A stretch of DNA of 64,000 nucleotides from Vibrionales bacterium SWAT-3 (GCA_000169995.1 AAZW01000016.1:23682-87681); one strand, 5' to 3'. Shown: positions 44,650 through 55,477, numbered from the stretch's first letter. A program made the numbers and translations. The notes: a model not told the origin generated them from the letters alone.

Positions 44650-45189
44650 TTATTCGGTGTCTTTCCAGATAGCGCAAGGCTCGATTTTAGCACGCTGCAG
44701 CTTGTGGCGGTCTCGCTCTGCATCACGCTTAAGTTTGTATGGTCCTAGTACCACGCGGTACCAGCTGCTGCCATCTTTCTTACGGATTTCACTCGAGATA
44801 CCTTGGAAGGCGATATCCAACTTACGTGCTTCTGCCTGTGCTGACGTTTTGTAAGCGCCACATTGCATGATGTAAGGGATCTTAGAGATCTCTTGCTCTT
44901 TGGCTTTTACTTCGATTTCGCGACTTGGCAGCGTTTCAACGTAGTCCCATTTCTCTTCTGGAGGTGGTGGAATCACTTTGGCTGGTTTTGGCTTCGGTGT
45001 TGGTTTACTCACTACTGGAGCCGGTGCTGGTGGCTCAGGGTCATTACTCAATAGGTAAAGTCCGTAACCAAACCCGCCAACAAGGAGGATCGCCAAAAGA
45101 CCACTACGCCATGGTTTACGGCGAGGGGCTTGTTTTTTGGTCGGTTTTTTCGTGCCACGACCACGCTTCACATAATCTCTATTAGCCAC
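44650..45189 (-). CDS. ftsN: Cell division protein FtsN
   Basis: 179 residues. A basic cytoplasmic tail (MANRDYVKRGRGTKKPTKKQ) is followed by one membrane segment (LLAILLVGGFGYGLYLL), a long Pro/Lys-rich periplasmic linker and a SPOR domain (YIMQCGAYKTSAQAEARKLD to the end). It triggers septal peptidoglycan synthesis. It is shorter than E. coli FtsN (319), mainly in the linker, as is usual in Vibrio. It follows cytR. Confidence 0.93.
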   Translation of the reverse strand: MANRDYVKRGRGTKKPTKKQAPRRKPWRSGLLAILLVGGFGYGLYLLSNDPEPPAPAPVVSKPTPKPKPAKVIPPPPEEKWDYVETLPSREIEVKAKEQEISKIPYIMQCGAYKTSAQAEARKLDIAFQGISSEIRKKDGSSWYRVVLGPYKLKRDAERDRHKLQRAKIEPCAIWKDTE

Positions 45190-45311
45190 AAGACAATTCA
45201 GTAGTTGGTAATTCTGCTCTCATGGTAATCCAGATTGCGCGAGGATAATAGTGTAGAAATGGAAGCGGCACATCAAAATGTGCCGCAGATTTATATGGGT
45301 ATTTGGAAGAC

Positions 45312-46316
45312 TTACATTCGAGGTGGTGCAGTACTGCCTCGAACCACTAAGCTGGCTTCTAGTAGACGCGAACCTGCTTGCACATCGTTGCCTTTTAGTA
45401 GGTCTAGCATCATCAACATTGCTTGGCGTCCAATCTCATAACGAGGTTGAGAAATGGTGGTTAGCGGTGGATCGCAGTATTGCGCGAATTGAATATCATC
45501 AAAGCCAACAACAGATAAATCTTGAGGCACTCGTAAGCCGAGTTTTTTCGCTTCTTGAATCGCACCAATGGCCATTGCATCGTTATGGCAGAAGATAGCG
45601 GTTGGCTGCTCTGGTAGCGCTAACAGTTGACGAACCGCTTGAGCTCCCGCTTCGAAGGTAAAATCACCGACGGTGCTGTAGGCTGGGTTCATTGACACGC
45701 CCGCACGGCGCAGCGCTTGTTGGTAACCTTGCTGACGGAACTTACATAAGGTTGCTGACATTGGGCCGGAGATTTGAGCGATACGCTTATGACCCAATTG
45801 AGCAAGATAGTTCACGGCTTCGAATGCAGAAGTCAGGTTATCGATGTGTACTGTAGGCAGTTCAAGTTCTGGAGCGAACTCACATGCCATTACCATAGGA
45901 GGCAGATTCTTTTGTTCAGACTTACTGACATCGAATGGGTGGTCGGTGCCTAGTAGTAGCATGCCGTCCGCTTGTTTGGTGAAGACGAGATTAACAAACG
46001 AAGACTCACGTTTCTTCTGTTGACCGCTGTCACCCAGTAGAACAAGGTAATCATTTTCGACAGCAGCATCTTCGATACCACGAATGATTTCCGCGAAATA
46101 CGGGTCACAGATATCAGGAACGATAGTAATGATGGTTTTTGATTCGTTGCGACGTAAATTTCTAGCTAATGTATTAGGTGAGTATCCAGCTTCAAGTACG
46201 GCTGTTTCCACTCGTTTTCGAGTCGAAACTGAGACTTTCTCAGGATTCATCAAAGCTCGTGATACGGTAGCCGTTGAGACGCCTGCTAGCTGGGCAACAT
46301 CCTTCATTGTCGCCAT
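45312..46316 (-). CDS. cytR: LacI-family repressor CytR
   Basis: 334 residues. The N-terminal helix-turn-helix MATMKDVAQLAGVSTATVSRAL and hinge RNLRRNESKT are followed by a periplasmic-binding-type effector domain. Identification as CytR rests on its position beside ftsN and priA, as in E. coli. CytR represses nucleoside uptake and breakdown with CRP, and in V. cholerae also affects competence and biofilm. Confidence 0.92.
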   Translation of the reverse strand: MATMKDVAQLAGVSTATVSRALMNPEKVSVSTRKRVETAVLEAGYSPNTLARNLRRNESKTIITIVPDICDPYFAEIIRGIEDAAVENDYLVLLGDSGQQKKRESSFVNLVFTKQADGMLLLGTDHPFDVSKSEQKNLPPMVMACEFAPELELPTVHIDNLTSAFEAVNYLAQLGHKRIAQISGPMSATLCKFRQQGYQQALRRAGVSMNPAYSTVGDFTFEAGAQAVRQLLALPEQPTAIFCHNDAMAIGAIQEAKKLGLRVPQDLSVVGFDDIQFAQYCDPPLTTISQPRYEIGRQAMLMMLDLLKGNDVQAGSRLLEASLVVRGSTAPPRM

Positions 46317-46556
46317 AAATTAAACCCTCTTTTAAGTTCCTTTGTTGCCTAAGTATCTAAGGCGTGAATAATAAATGTAATCGAATAGATATTATGAAAG
46401 TGTTGCTAACACTTTTTTTATTGCAATATTTTATTCGTTTCATCTGCGTAAAGTTACGGCTAGATTAACAAAAATCGCATGACTCGTGTGAACTTGCTCA
46501 CGAGAAATATGAAATATTTGTGAACAAACTTATCATTAGTTTTAACCCAAAGGGGT

Positions 46557-48758
46557 TTAGCTCAAATCCTGCGGCTCTATATCGAGTGACCAACGAACTT
46601 TTTTCGCAGCGGGTAACATATTAATTGCTGGCTTGGCACTCATTAATAGCTTCTGCATTAATGAGCGAGTCTGTGTTTGCAGAATTAGCTGCCATCGAGC
46701 TTTACCCGCTCGCTTAGCCAGTGGTGCAGGAGTTGGCCCCAACACCATGCAATATTGGTCAAACAGTGGATGAGATTCCAGTGTATGACGTACCTGACGT
46801 AAGAACTCTTCCACTAAGCGCGTGTCGTTCGCTTCTGCTCTGAACAGCGTCATAAAGGTGTAAGGCGGCAACATCGCCTGTTTGCGCTCTGCTAAGGCCG
46901 TTTGAGCAAAGTGGTGATAGTCTTTATGCAGTAGCGCCTGCAGTAAGCCATGTTCCGGGTGGTGCGTTTGTAAGATCACCTCACCAGGCTTACTTGCACG
47001 GCCTGCGCGACCCGCCACTTGAATGAATAGCTGAGCAAGGCGTTCAGAGGCTCGGAAATCACTGCTGTATAAAGAGCCATCGACATCCAATAACGCCACG
47101 AGTGTCACGTCAGGGAAGTGGTGGCCTTTAGCTAACATCTGGGTGCCGATAAGAATCTGGTATTCACCTTTGCGAATCGATTCAAGCGCGCTCTCTAAGC
47201 TGCCTTTACGGCGAGTGCTGTCTCGGTCAATACGAATGGTTTTGTATTCCGGGAATAGCTGACCAAGTTGTGCTTCCAACTGTTCTGTACCCACACCAAC
47301 CGTTACCAAGTTTGCTGAACCACAGCCTTGGCAGTTATGCACAATATGCTGCTGCGAGCCACAGTGGTGGCAGCGCATTTCATTGCTGTATTGGTGATAG
47401 GTGTAGTAGGCGTCGCAGCGCTTACACTCAGCTGTCCAACCGCAATCGTGACACATTAATGCTGGAGAAAAGCCGCGGCGGTTGAGGAACAGCATTACCT
47501 GGTTACCTGATTTTAAGTGGCGTTGCATCTCGGCAATGAGTGACGCAGACAAACCACTTTCCAGATATTCGCCTTTCACATCCAACACTTTATTGGTGGT
47601 TGGCAACGCGACACCCGCACGTGAAGTCAGAGTTAGGTGACTGTACTTACCTATTTGCGCGTTGTGCAGGGTTTCGAAGGCTGGCGTTGCTGAGCCTAAT
47701 ACTACTGGAATCTGCGCTTTGTGCGCACGCATGATCGCCACATCTCTCGCATGATAGCGCAGGCTATCTTGTTGTTTGTAAGAGGCGTCGTGCTCTTCAT
47801 CGACAATAATAATGCCCAAATCCGCAAATGGTGTGAACAAAGCCGAACGGGTACCAATCACAATGCCTGCAATCTTATCGCGAGCCGATAGCCAAGCGTT
47901 CAGTCGCTCTGAATCGTTTAAACCAGAGTGGATAACCTCAACAGGCACATTAAAGCGTCGCTTAAAGCGGTTAATGGTTTGCGGTGTTAGGCCGATCTCT
48001 GGCACAAGCACTAACGCTTGTTTACCTTGGTCTAGAATCGGCTTAATCATATTCAGGTAGACCTCGGTCTTACCTGAACCTGTGACACCTTCGAGAAGGA
48101 AGCAACCAAAGCTGTTTTGACTATTTACCGTTGCAATTGCGATGGCTTGCTCTTCATTGAGTTTAGGTTTGTCTTGGTCGTTTTCGAGCTCGGCAGGCCA
48201 AGGTTGGCGCTTCGGCTTTTTCTCAACCGATTCAATCCAGCCTTTTTCTTCTAGCGTCTTGAGTACGGCGCTAGCCACTTCTTCATCAATGAACTCTTGA
48301 TGAGGTACGGGACCGTGCTCAAGCATGTGCATCACTTTGGCTTGCTTAACGGCGCGACCAAATCCTTGCATCAGTTGGTCGCGGCCTGATGGCGTTAGCT
48401 GCCATTCGACGAGTGTTGCGAAGTCTGCTGCTTTGCCTTTGCGTAAAGCACTCGGTAGGGCATTAGCAAAGGTTTCGCCTAGTGGGTATTGATAGAACTG
48501 ACTGCACCAGGTTAATAGTGAGTAGACAGATTCAGGCCAAACAGGTTGGTTATCCAATAGCGCTTTTATTGGCTTGAGCTTATCTAGCTCGAATTCTGAT
48601 TCGTTAACTAGAGCCGTGACAATCCCAGTTAAGGTTTGTCGTCCAAAAGGCACAGAGACTCGACCACCAATAATCGGGAATAGGTGGTTTGGAATCTTGT
48701 AATCGAACTGCTTGTCGAGTGGAACAGGCAGCGCCACACGGGCAATCATTGGACGCAT
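46557..48758 (-). CDS. priA: Replication restart helicase PriA
   Basis: 733 residues. The N-terminal 3'-DNA-binding domain is followed by a helicase core with Walker A GVTGSGKTEVYL and DEEHD. The zinc-binding insertion has paired cysteines (CHDCGWTAECKRCDAYY, MRCHHCGSQQ, CQGCGS), and motif VI is VAGRAGRA. It reloads the replisome at collapsed forks. It is divergent from rpmE, as in E. coli. Confidence 0.96.
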   Translation of the reverse strand: MRPMIARVALPVPLDKQFDYKIPNHLFPIIGGRVSVPFGRQTLTGIVTALVNESEFELDKLKPIKALLDNQPVWPESVYSLLTWCSQFYQYPLGETFANALPSALRKGKAADFATLVEWQLTPSGRDQLMQGFGRAVKQAKVMHMLEHGPVPHQEFIDEEVASAVLKTLEEKGWIESVEKKPKRQPWPAELENDQDKPKLNEEQAIAIATVNSQNSFGCFLLEGVTGSGKTEVYLNMIKPILDQGKQALVLVPEIGLTPQTINRFKRRFNVPVEVIHSGLNDSERLNAWLSARDKIAGIVIGTRSALFTPFADLGIIIVDEEHDASYKQQDSLRYHARDVAIMRAHKAQIPVVLGSATPAFETLHNAQIGKYSHLTLTSRAGVALPTTNKVLDVKGEYLESGLSASLIAEMQRHLKSGNQVMLFLNRRGFSPALMCHDCGWTAECKRCDAYYTYHQYSNEMRCHHCGSQQHIVHNCQGCGSANLVTVGVGTEQLEAQLGQLFPEYKTIRIDRDSTRRKGSLESALESIRKGEYQILIGTQMLAKGHHFPDVTLVALLDVDGSLYSSDFRASERLAQLFIQVAGRAGRASKPGEVILQTHHPEHGLLQALLHKDYHHFAQTALAERKQAMLPPYTFMTLFRAEANDTRLVEEFLRQVRHTLESHPLFDQYCMVLGPTPAPLAKRAGKARWQLILQTQTRSLMQKLLMSAKPAINMLPAAKKVRWSLDIEPQDLS

Positions 48759-49090
48759 AAAGGGTACGACTTTATCTGAATTGACGAGAGCGAACAGTCT
48801 AAAGGATAAGGCGGTTAAATTCGAGAAGCAGTTTGAATGTGATGTGGCAGAGAAGCGGGTGAGGTTGGGGCCAAGCCAAGAATCACAGCCAGCAAAGGAA
48901 ATAACGCCAATATTGGCGAAAAATGTATCAAATCAGTTGATCCTACTTCACAGATTCATTACTATACTGCGCCTTAAAGGTATGGCTTCGTCGCGCTTTA
49001 GTGATGAGCGGTGTCTTTATTTCTTTTTTAAACTACGTGTGGTGTGCGGCTTAGAATCGTATAGCGACACGGCCTACTTGAGGTTATCCC
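48759..49090. promoter_or_regulatory. priA-rpmE divergent intergenic region
   Basis: 332 bases carrying both promoters. A possible plus-strand -10 (TATACT) lies near 48962. No zinc-regulator (Zur) site is obvious, and the L31 gene is of the zinc-binding type. Confidence 0.35.
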
Positions 49091-49309
49091 ATGAAAGCTG
49101 GAATCCACCCAGAATACAAAGCAGTTACTGCTACTTGTTCTTGCGGCAACACTTTTGAGTTCAACTCAACGCTAGCAAAAGAATCAATCCACCTAGACGT
49201 ATGTGACAAATGTCACCCGTTCTACACTGGTAAGCAACGTATCGTAGATACAGGCGGCCGTGTTGATCGCTTCAACAAGCGTTTCGGTGCTCTTTCTAGC
49301 AAGAAGTAA
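49091..49309 (+). CDS. rpmE: 50S ribosomal protein L31, zinc-binding form
   Basis: 72 residues. Cysteines at C16, C18, C37 and C40 ([18 protein letters not shown]) define the zinc-binding C+ form rather than the zinc-free paralogue. A T-rich terminator follows at 49329-49355. Confidence 0.97.
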   Translation: MKAGIHPEYKAVTATCSCGNTFEFNSTLAKESIHLDVCDKCHPFYTGKQRIVDTGGRVDRFNKRFGALSSKK

Positions 49310-49328
49310 TTCTCGCTATTTAGACATA

Positions 49329-49355
49329 AAAAGGACACTTCGGTGTCCTTTTTTG
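49329..49355 (+). terminator. rpmE terminator
   Basis: AAAAAGGACAC-TTCG-GTGTCCTTTTTT: a seven-pair GC-containing stem with a T-run. Confidence 0.92.
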
Positions 49356-49642
49356 TTGCCTGAAATCCGATAAAACACAGACTTTCACCTCAAGCTTTCA
49401 CTCTCTTCAACAATAAGCCGCTTAACTGATTATTATCGGGTCATTCTTGGCTTATCGCTCACCACTGTAAATCCGCACGAAAGTTCAACAAGCTATAGTA
49501 ATTTCAACTGCTCACTGGTCTTATTAGTAGTGAAATCTCGTTTTTTAATGAGACAGAGGCTTTTACCACCTAGGAACTTTGAAGTACATCCATTAACATG
49601 AACAAGATCCCCCAAATAATAATATCCTAGGAACCTACACCT
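49356..49642. other. rpmE-malic enzyme intergenic region, nothing recognised
   Basis: 287 bases with no supported gene. The promoter of the malic enzyme must lie here but is not distinct. Confidence 0.4.
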
Positions 49643-50932
49643 ATGTCTGAAGACAGCCGCCAAGATCAATCCTCTCAAGAATTATCACCTCAAGAACAAT
49701 TCCGTCAGCAAGCTCTTGATTATCATGAGTTCCCAATTCCAGGCAAAATTGCCATTGAGCTGACGAAGCCTGCAAACTCTGCAGAAGACCTAGCACTTGC
49801 TTACAGCCCAGGCGTGGCTGAGCCAGTTCGTGAGATCGCACAGAACGTAGATAACGTTTACAAGTACACAGGTAAAGGCAACATGGTTGCAGTTATCTCT
49901 AACGGTACTGCGATTCTTGGCCTAGGTAACCTTGGTCCAATTGCTTCTAAACCAGTAATGGAAGGTAAAGCGCTACTGTTTAAGCGTTTCGCTGGTTTAG
50001 ATTCTATCGATATTGAAGTAAAACACCGCACAATCGATGAGTTTGTCGATACAGTTGCGAACATCGCAGATACATTCGGCGGTATCAACCTAGAAGACAT
50101 CAAAGCACCAGACTGTTTTGAGATTGAACGTCGCCTGATTGAGCGTTGTGATGTACCTGTATTCCACGATGACCAACACGGTACAGCGATCGTAACAGCA
50201 GCAGGTATGCTGAACGCGATCGAGCTTCAAGGTAAGAAGCTTGAAGAGTGTAAGATCGTTTGTTTAGGTGCTGGCGCAGCGGCGGTTGCTTGTATGGAGC
50301 TACTGATTAAGTGTGGCGCTCAGCGTGAGAAGATCTACATGCTAGACCGTAAAGGTGTGATCCACACTCGTCGTGATGATCTGAACGAATACAAAGAGCT
50401 ATTCGCAAACAACACAGATAAGCGTACGCTTGAAGATGTTATCGAAGGCGCTGACCTGTTCTTGGGTGTATCGGGTCCTAACCTGCTTCCAGCTGAAGCA
50501 CTAACGCTAATGGCAGATAAGCCAGTTGTGTTTGCATGTTCAAACCCAGATCCAGAGATCAAGCCAGAGCTTGCTCACGAAGTTCGTTCTGACCTTATTA
50601 TGGGTACAGGCCGCAGTGATTACCCTAACCAAGTAAACAACGTACTTTGTTTCCCATTCATTTTCCGTGGTGCACTTGATGTGCGTGCAAGCGAAATCAA
50701 TGACGAAATGAAGCTAGCAGCGGTTAAAGCCATTCGTGAACTGGCGAAAGAAGAAGTGCCAGCGGAAGTATTAAAAGCAGCGGGTGAGACGTCACTTGAG
50801 TTCGGTAAGGGTTACATCATTCCTAAGCCAATGGACCCACGTCTACTTCCTCGCGTAGCGAAAGCAGTAGCAGAAGCGGCCGTTGAATCTGGCGTTGCGC
50901 GTATCGAGATGCCTGCTAACTACATGGCATAG
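49643..50932 (+). CDS. Malic enzyme (oxaloacetate-decarboxylating malate dehydrogenase), short form
   Basis: 429 residues. Blocks are [30 protein letters not shown] nucleotide entry (seen as [18 protein letters not shown]), [15 protein letters not shown] with the metal-binding Asp residues, and the Rossmann motif [16 protein letters not shown]. It makes pyruvate and CO2 from malate. It is the malic domain alone, without the phosphotransacetylase-like C-terminal domain found in E. coli MaeB. NAD or NADP preference cannot be told with confidence. Confidence 0.93.
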   Translation: MSEDSRQDQSSQELSPQEQFRQQALDYHEFPIPGKIAIELTKPANSAEDLALAYSPGVAEPVREIAQNVDNVYKYTGKGNMVAVISNGTAILGLGNLGPIASKPVMEGKALLFKRFAGLDSIDIEVKHRTIDEFVDTVANIADTFGGINLEDIKAPDCFEIERRLIERCDVPVFHDDQHGTAIVTAAGMLNAIELQGKKLEECKIVCLGAGAAAVACMELLIKCGAQREKIYMLDRKGVIHTRRDDLNEYKELFANNTDKRTLEDVIEGADLFLGVSGPNLLPAEALTLMADKPVVFACSNPDPEIKPELAHEVRSDLIMGTGRSDYPNQVNNVLCFPFIFRGALDVRASEINDEMKLAAVKAIRELAKEEVPAEVLKAAGETSLEFGKGYIIPKPMDPRLLPRVAKAVAEAAVESGVARIEMPANYMA

Positions 50933-50986
50933 CAGCATATGGCGTAGTCGCTTGTTATAGCGGTTGCTCCATAGAGCACAAATAAT

Positions 50987-51018
50987 AAAAAACCGACTCA
51001 TCTGGAGTCGGTTTTTTT
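50987..51018 (+). terminator. Malic enzyme terminator
   Basis: AAAAACCGACTC-ATCT-GGAGTCGGTTTTTTT: a strong stem and T-run. Confidence 0.9.
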
Positions 51019-51112
51019 ATGTCTCTTATTCACAGAACACTGATAAGACGAATCAGTAATGTGAACATTCAGCTAAAGCGAATCAATATTGAAGGCAGTG
51101 ACTGAGTTATTG

Positions 51113-51433
51113 TTATTCTTCGTCAAACGCTTCGAACTCGATGCCCATTTCTGTCATCAGTTTTTTCACTTCAGCAGGAATATCATCTGGGCGGTCTTTA
51201 CGAAGGTCTTCATCTGTTGGCAGTGGTTGGCCTGTGTACGCATGTAGAAAAGCTTCACACAGTAGTTCACTGTTTGTTGCATGGCGCAGGTTGTTGATCT
51301 GGCGGCGAGTACGCTCGTCAGTAAGCACCTTTAGCACTTTTAAAGGGATAGAAACTGTAATCTTCTTTACTTGTTCGCTTTTCTTTCCATGCTCAGCATA
51401 TGGGCTTATGTATTCACCATTCCAGTCGGCCAT
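51113..51433 (-). CDS. metJ: Methionine repressor MetJ
   Basis: 106 residues, the usual size. The ribbon-helix-helix [20 protein letters not shown] contacts met boxes, and [20 protein letters not shown] forms helices and the S-adenosylmethionine site. It represses metBL, metF and itself. It is divergent from metB with four tandem met boxes between. Confidence 0.96.
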   Translation of the reverse strand: MADWNGEYISPYAEHGKKSEQVKKITVSIPLKVLKVLTDERTRRQINNLRHATNSELLCEAFLHAYTGQPLPTDEDLRKDRPDDIPAEVKKLMTEMGIEFEAFDEE

Positions 51434-51508
51434 TGCGTACCTTCATCACTTTAGTTGTTAGATTAAATTAATAGTGGTGATTTTAGCGGGATTTACCGCC
51501 ATAATCAA

Positions 51509-51540
51509 AGACATATAGACGTCTAGAAGTGTTGACGTCT
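51509..51540. promoter_or_regulatory. Tandem met boxes between metJ and metB
   Basis: Four contiguous 8-base units in phase: AGACATAT, AGACGTCT (perfect), AGAAGTGT, TGACGTCT. MetJ dimers bind neighbouring boxes cooperatively. The site can serve both divergent genes. Confidence 0.88.
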
Positions 51541-51641
51541 CACGTTTATGAAAGTAAAGTGAATAACATATATCTAACACAGCAGCAAAATGCCGACAAG
51601 CAGCTGTGACTCTCAGACGCAAAACTTGTAAGGAAGCACCT

Positions 51642-52823
51642 ATGAGCAGCCGGAAGCCAGCAACAATCGCAGTACGTACTGGTATCGAGTCAGACACGCA
51701 ACACCATGCCGTTGTCCCACCTATTTATCTTTCGACTAACTATGGGTTTCCCGCTTTTGGTGAAGTGCCAAAGTACGATTACACCCGTTCAGGTAACCCA
51801 AACCGTGGTTTATTAGAAACGGCACTGTTTGAGCTTGAATCGGGCAAAGGTGCAGTGGTTACTAACTGCGGTACTTCTGCACTTAACTTATGGGTTTCCG
51901 CTTTCTTAGGCAGTGATGATCTGATTGTCGCACCACACGACTGCTATGGTGGTACTTATCGCTTGTTTAATACTCGCTCACTGAAAGGTGACTTCAAAGT
52001 TCTGTTTGTTGATCAATCGGATCAAGCGGCACTGGATGCAGCGATCGCGCTTAAGCCAAAGTTGATCTTAATTGAAACACCATCGAATCCTTTAGTTCGT
52101 GTGGTTGATATTGCAGAAACTTGTCGTAAAGCGAAAGAGGTTGGTGCTCTGGTTGCTGTCGACAATACGTTTTTGACACCAGTGTTCCAAAAACCTTTAG
52201 AGCTGGGTGCGGATTTTGTTATCCACTCAACTACTAAATACATCAACGGACATTCAGATGTGATTGGTGGTGCGGTGATCACTAAAACAGAAGAGCACGC
52301 TGAAGAGCTAGCATGGTGGGGTAACTGTATTGGTGCGACCGGCACACCATTTGATAGCTACATGACGCTACGTGGCATTCGTACGTTAGGTGCTCGTATG
52401 CGAGTTCACGAAGAGAGTTCACGTGAAATTCTTGCGTCTCTCCAGCAGCAAGATCTCGTTGGTACTATTTACCACCCAAGCCTTCCTGAACACCCAGGTC
52501 ATGATATCGCGAAGAAGCAGCAGTCTGGCTTTGGTTCAATGCTGAGTTTTGAGTTTGCGGGCTCATTCGAGGCGCTTAAGTACTTTGTCGATAAGTTAGA
52601 GCTGTTCTCTTTGGCGGAGTCGCTGGGCGGTGTTGAAAGCTTGATTTGTCACCCTGCGTCGATGACGCACCGTGCGATGGGTGAAGAAGCACTGGCAGAA
52701 GCGGGCGTTTCTCAACAGTTGCTGCGTCTTTCTGTTGGCCTTGAAGATGCTGAAGATTTGATTGATGACCTCAAGCAAGCGTTTGAAAAAACACAAGGCT
52801 TTATCGCTGAAGGGGAGGGGTAA
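51642..52823 (+). CDS. metB: Cystathionine gamma-synthase
   Basis: 393 residues from the ATG at 51642, which has AAGGAAG upstream; an in-frame start 12 codons earlier lacks one. PLP lysine is in HSTTKYINGHSDVIGG, with TRSGNPNRGLLETALFELE and the Asp contacting the PLP ring in VDNTFLTPVFQ. It condenses O-succinylhomoserine with cysteine in methionine synthesis. The stop is two bases before metL, so the pair is an operon. Confidence 0.93.
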   Translation: MSSRKPATIAVRTGIESDTQHHAVVPPIYLSTNYGFPAFGEVPKYDYTRSGNPNRGLLETALFELESGKGAVVTNCGTSALNLWVSAFLGSDDLIVAPHDCYGGTYRLFNTRSLKGDFKVLFVDQSDQAALDAAIALKPKLILIETPSNPLVRVVDIAETCRKAKEVGALVAVDNTFLTPVFQKPLELGADFVIHSTTKYINGHSDVIGGAVITKTEEHAEELAWWGNCIGATGTPFDSYMTLRGIRTLGARMRVHEESSREILASLQQQDLVGTIYHPSLPEHPGHDIAKKQQSGFGSMLSFEFAGSFEALKYFVDKLELFSLAESLGGVESLICHPASMTHRAMGEEALAEAGVSQQLLRLSVGLEDAEDLIDDLKQAFEKTQGFIAEGEG

Positions 52824-52825
52824 CA

Positions 52826-55237
52826 ATGGCAACCTTTCGCCAGCTACATAAATTTGGTGGTAGCAGTTTAGCAGACCCTGAGTGTTACTTACGCGTGGTC
52901 AACATTCTTAGAGAGTATTCATCAGCAACAGACTTAGTGGTTGTTTCGGCAGCAGGCAAAACCACTAACCGTTTGATTGAGTTTGTAGAAGCGCTTGATA
53001 AAGATGGGCGTATTGCTCATGAGTGCCTACAAACCCTTCGTCAGTTCCAGCTTGAACTTATTGAAGCACTGCTTGAAGGTGAGCCTGCAGAGCAACTTAC
53101 GGCGACTATCCAACAAGAGTTCACCGCTTTAGGAGAGTTAACTGCTCCTCTAAGTGAAGTGCAAAAAGCGCAAGTGCTTGGTCACGGTGAAGTTTGGTCT
53201 TCACGTCTGTTAGCGGCTTTGTTGTGCCAACATGATTTACAAGCTGTCGCACAAGATGCTCGTGCTTTCTTACGTGCAGAAGTGGGCGCTCAGCCTGAAG
53301 TGGATCGTGCTCGTTCTTATCCTCTGATTAAAGAAGCGTTAGCGCAACATGCCCATTGTCGTGTGGTGATTACCGGCTTTATGGCGCAAAACACTGAAGG
53401 TGAAACCGTATTACTTGGTCGCAATGGTTCAGACTATTCAGCAACCGTGATTGGCGCTTTAGCTGAAGTGGATCGCGTAACGATTTGGAGTGATGTAGCA
53501 GGCGTATACAGTGCTGACCCTCGCTTGGTGTCGGATGCGTGTTTACTGCCTCTACTTCGTCTTGATGAAGCAAGTGAACTCGCTCGTCTTGCCGCACCTG
53601 TGCTTCATAGCTGCACACTACAGCCAGTCGCGCAAAGTGCGATGGATCTGAGCTTGCGTTGCAGCTATCAGCCAGAATCTGGTTCGACTCAGATTGAGCG
53701 TGTTTTGGCATCGGGCCGCGGTGCAAAAATCATTACCTCTCTGGATGAAGTGCTGATTGTGCAACTGACGTTTGGTCACGGGCACGATTTCGACCGTCTA
53801 GAAAGTGAGGTGCTTGAAGGGCTTAAGCGTGCTCAACTAGAGCCGCTGGCCTATGAGCTAGAACCGGATCAACACTGCTTGCGCCTTGCGTATACAGAAG
53901 AGATCGCTGGTGGCGCTCTAGAGTACCTGCAAGATCACGCGATTGAAGCTGAGATTAAGCTGAAAGAGGGCTTCTCTTTGATTGCTGCTGTAGGTGCGGG
54001 TGTAACGAAGAACCCGAACCACTGCTACGGTTTTTATCAGCAGCTAAAGAGTTCATCGGTTGAGTTTATCTCTGAAGCGAACTCTGGTCTGAGTTTAGTG
54101 GCAGTGATTCGTAAGAGTGAAACATCGAGCCTAGTGAAGGGCATTCACTCTCAACTATTCCAAGCGCAGAAGTGTGTTGCGATTGCCTTGTGTGGTAAGG
54201 GTAACATTGGTTCAAGCTGGTTAAGCCTGTTTGCTGAGCAAAAGGCTGAGCTCGAAAAGCGTCGCGGAATGAACTTTGAATTGGTTGCTGTGGTTGATAG
54301 CCAAACCTATTGGTTCGACGACCAAGGTATTGATGCAACCTCTGTCGGTGAGCGCTTTGATGACGAAGCGATTGCAAACAATGGAAACGACTGGCTGGAG
54401 CGTTTAGGCTCTATTCAGGGCTACGACGAAGCTGTGGTTTTGGATGTTACTGCCAGCCAAGCTCTTGCAGAAAAGTATCTACAGATTGCTCAGCAAGGCA
54501 TTCACTTGATCTCGGCGAACAAGGTGGCAGGCTCCGCATCAAGCGAGTACTACCATCAGGTTCAAGATGCGTTTGCTAAGATCAGCCGTCACTGGTTGTA
54601 CAACGCGACCGTTGGTGCGGGCTTACCAATTAACCACACGGTACGTGACCTACGTGAAAGTGGCGACGATATTATTGCGCTGTCGGGTATCTTCTCAGGA
54701 ACACTGTCTTGGTTGTTCCAGCAGTTTGATGGCACGGTGCCGTTTAGCGAGCTGGTGGATTTAGCATGGCAACAAGGTCTGACAGAACCAGACCCTCGTG
54801 CTGACCTCGATGGTTCAGACGTGATGCGTAAGTTGGTGATTCTGGCTCGTGAGTCGGGCTTAGATATCGAACCTGAAAACGTAAAAGTGGAATCACTGGT
54901 CCCTGAAGAGCTGCAAGACCTATCGGTGGATGACTTCTTTGACAAAGCTTCTGTGCTGAGTGAGGAGTTGGCTGAGCGTTTGGAGAAAGCGCATTCTCAG
55001 CAAAAGGTACTACGTTACGTCGCGCGCTTAGAGAAGAACGGTAAAGCAACGGTAGGTGTTGAAGCGTTATCGAAAGAGCACGCTCTGGCGAACTTGCTGC
55101 CTTGCGACAATATCTTTGCGATTGAGAGTAAATGGTACAAAGATAACCCATTGGTTATTCGTGGCCCAGGTGCTGGACGTGAAGTGACGGCTGGTGCAAT
55201 TCAGTCTGATTTGAACCGAATGTCGAGTCTGTTCTAA
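52826..55237 (+). CDS. metL: Bifunctional aspartokinase/homoserine dehydrogenase II
   Basis: 803 residues. An N-terminal kinase (LHKFGGSSLADPE; NGSDYSATVIGAL) is followed by ACT-type regulatory repeats (about 310-450). The C-terminal dehydrogenase starts with the Rossmann stretch VAIALCGKGNIGSSWL and has the active-site block NATVGAGLPINHTVRDL and GLTEPDPRADLDGSDVMRKL. Its place behind metB and the shared met boxes support the methionine-branch isozyme. Confidence 0.95.
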   Translation: MATFRQLHKFGGSSLADPECYLRVVNILREYSSATDLVVVSAAGKTTNRLIEFVEALDKDGRIAHECLQTLRQFQLELIEALLEGEPAEQLTATIQQEFTALGELTAPLSEVQKAQVLGHGEVWSSRLLAALLCQHDLQAVAQDARAFLRAEVGAQPEVDRARSYPLIKEALAQHAHCRVVITGFMAQNTEGETVLLGRNGSDYSATVIGALAEVDRVTIWSDVAGVYSADPRLVSDACLLPLLRLDEASELARLAAPVLHSCTLQPVAQSAMDLSLRCSYQPESGSTQIERVLASGRGAKIITSLDEVLIVQLTFGHGHDFDRLESEVLEGLKRAQLEPLAYELEPDQHCLRLAYTEEIAGGALEYLQDHAIEAEIKLKEGFSLIAAVGAGVTKNPNHCYGFYQQLKSSSVEFISEANSGLSLVAVIRKSETSSLVKGIHSQLFQAQKCVAIALCGKGNIGSSWLSLFAEQKAELEKRRGMNFELVAVVDSQTYWFDDQGIDATSVGERFDDEAIANNGNDWLERLGSIQGYDEAVVLDVTASQALAEKYLQIAQQGIHLISANKVAGSASSEYYHQVQDAFAKISRHWLYNATVGAGLPINHTVRDLRESGDDIIALSGIFSGTLSWLFQQFDGTVPFSELVDLAWQQGLTEPDPRADLDGSDVMRKLVILARESGLDIEPENVKVESLVPEELQDLSVDDFFDKASVLSEELAERLEKAHSQQKVLRYVARLEKNGKATVGVEALSKEHALANLLPCDNIFAIESKWYKDNPLVIRGPGAGREVTAGAIQSDLNRMSSLF

Positions 55238-55289
55238 TACTCAGATCATTTGCTATGGCACTTAAATAGCATACTATTCACTAAGATAA

Positions 55290-55327
55290 ATAAGGCTGAA
55301 AGCACGATGTGTTTCTCAGCCTTTTTT
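55290..55327 (+). terminator. metBL terminator
   Basis: AAGGCTGA and TCAGCCTT pair across 15 bases and are followed by a T-run. Confidence 0.82.
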
Positions 55328-55440
55328 CTTCCTTATTTCTGCTTTGCGACCCATCTAACGACTTGAGTTTTACTCACGATCTACTTGAAAAAAATTCATA
55401 ATGGATCTGTTGACATTAAATCGTATTCAATACATTCTGT

Positions 55441-55464
55441 GGACATATAGACGTCTAAACGTCG
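55441..55464. promoter_or_regulatory. Tandem met boxes before metF
   Basis: GGACATAT, AGACGTCT (perfect) and AAACGTCG, three contiguous 8-base units. The 14-base core GACATATAGACGTCTA is the same as at metB. TTGACA at 55410-55415 is a possible -35 element. Confidence 0.87.
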
Positions 55465-55477
55465 TTTGAGGATTTGA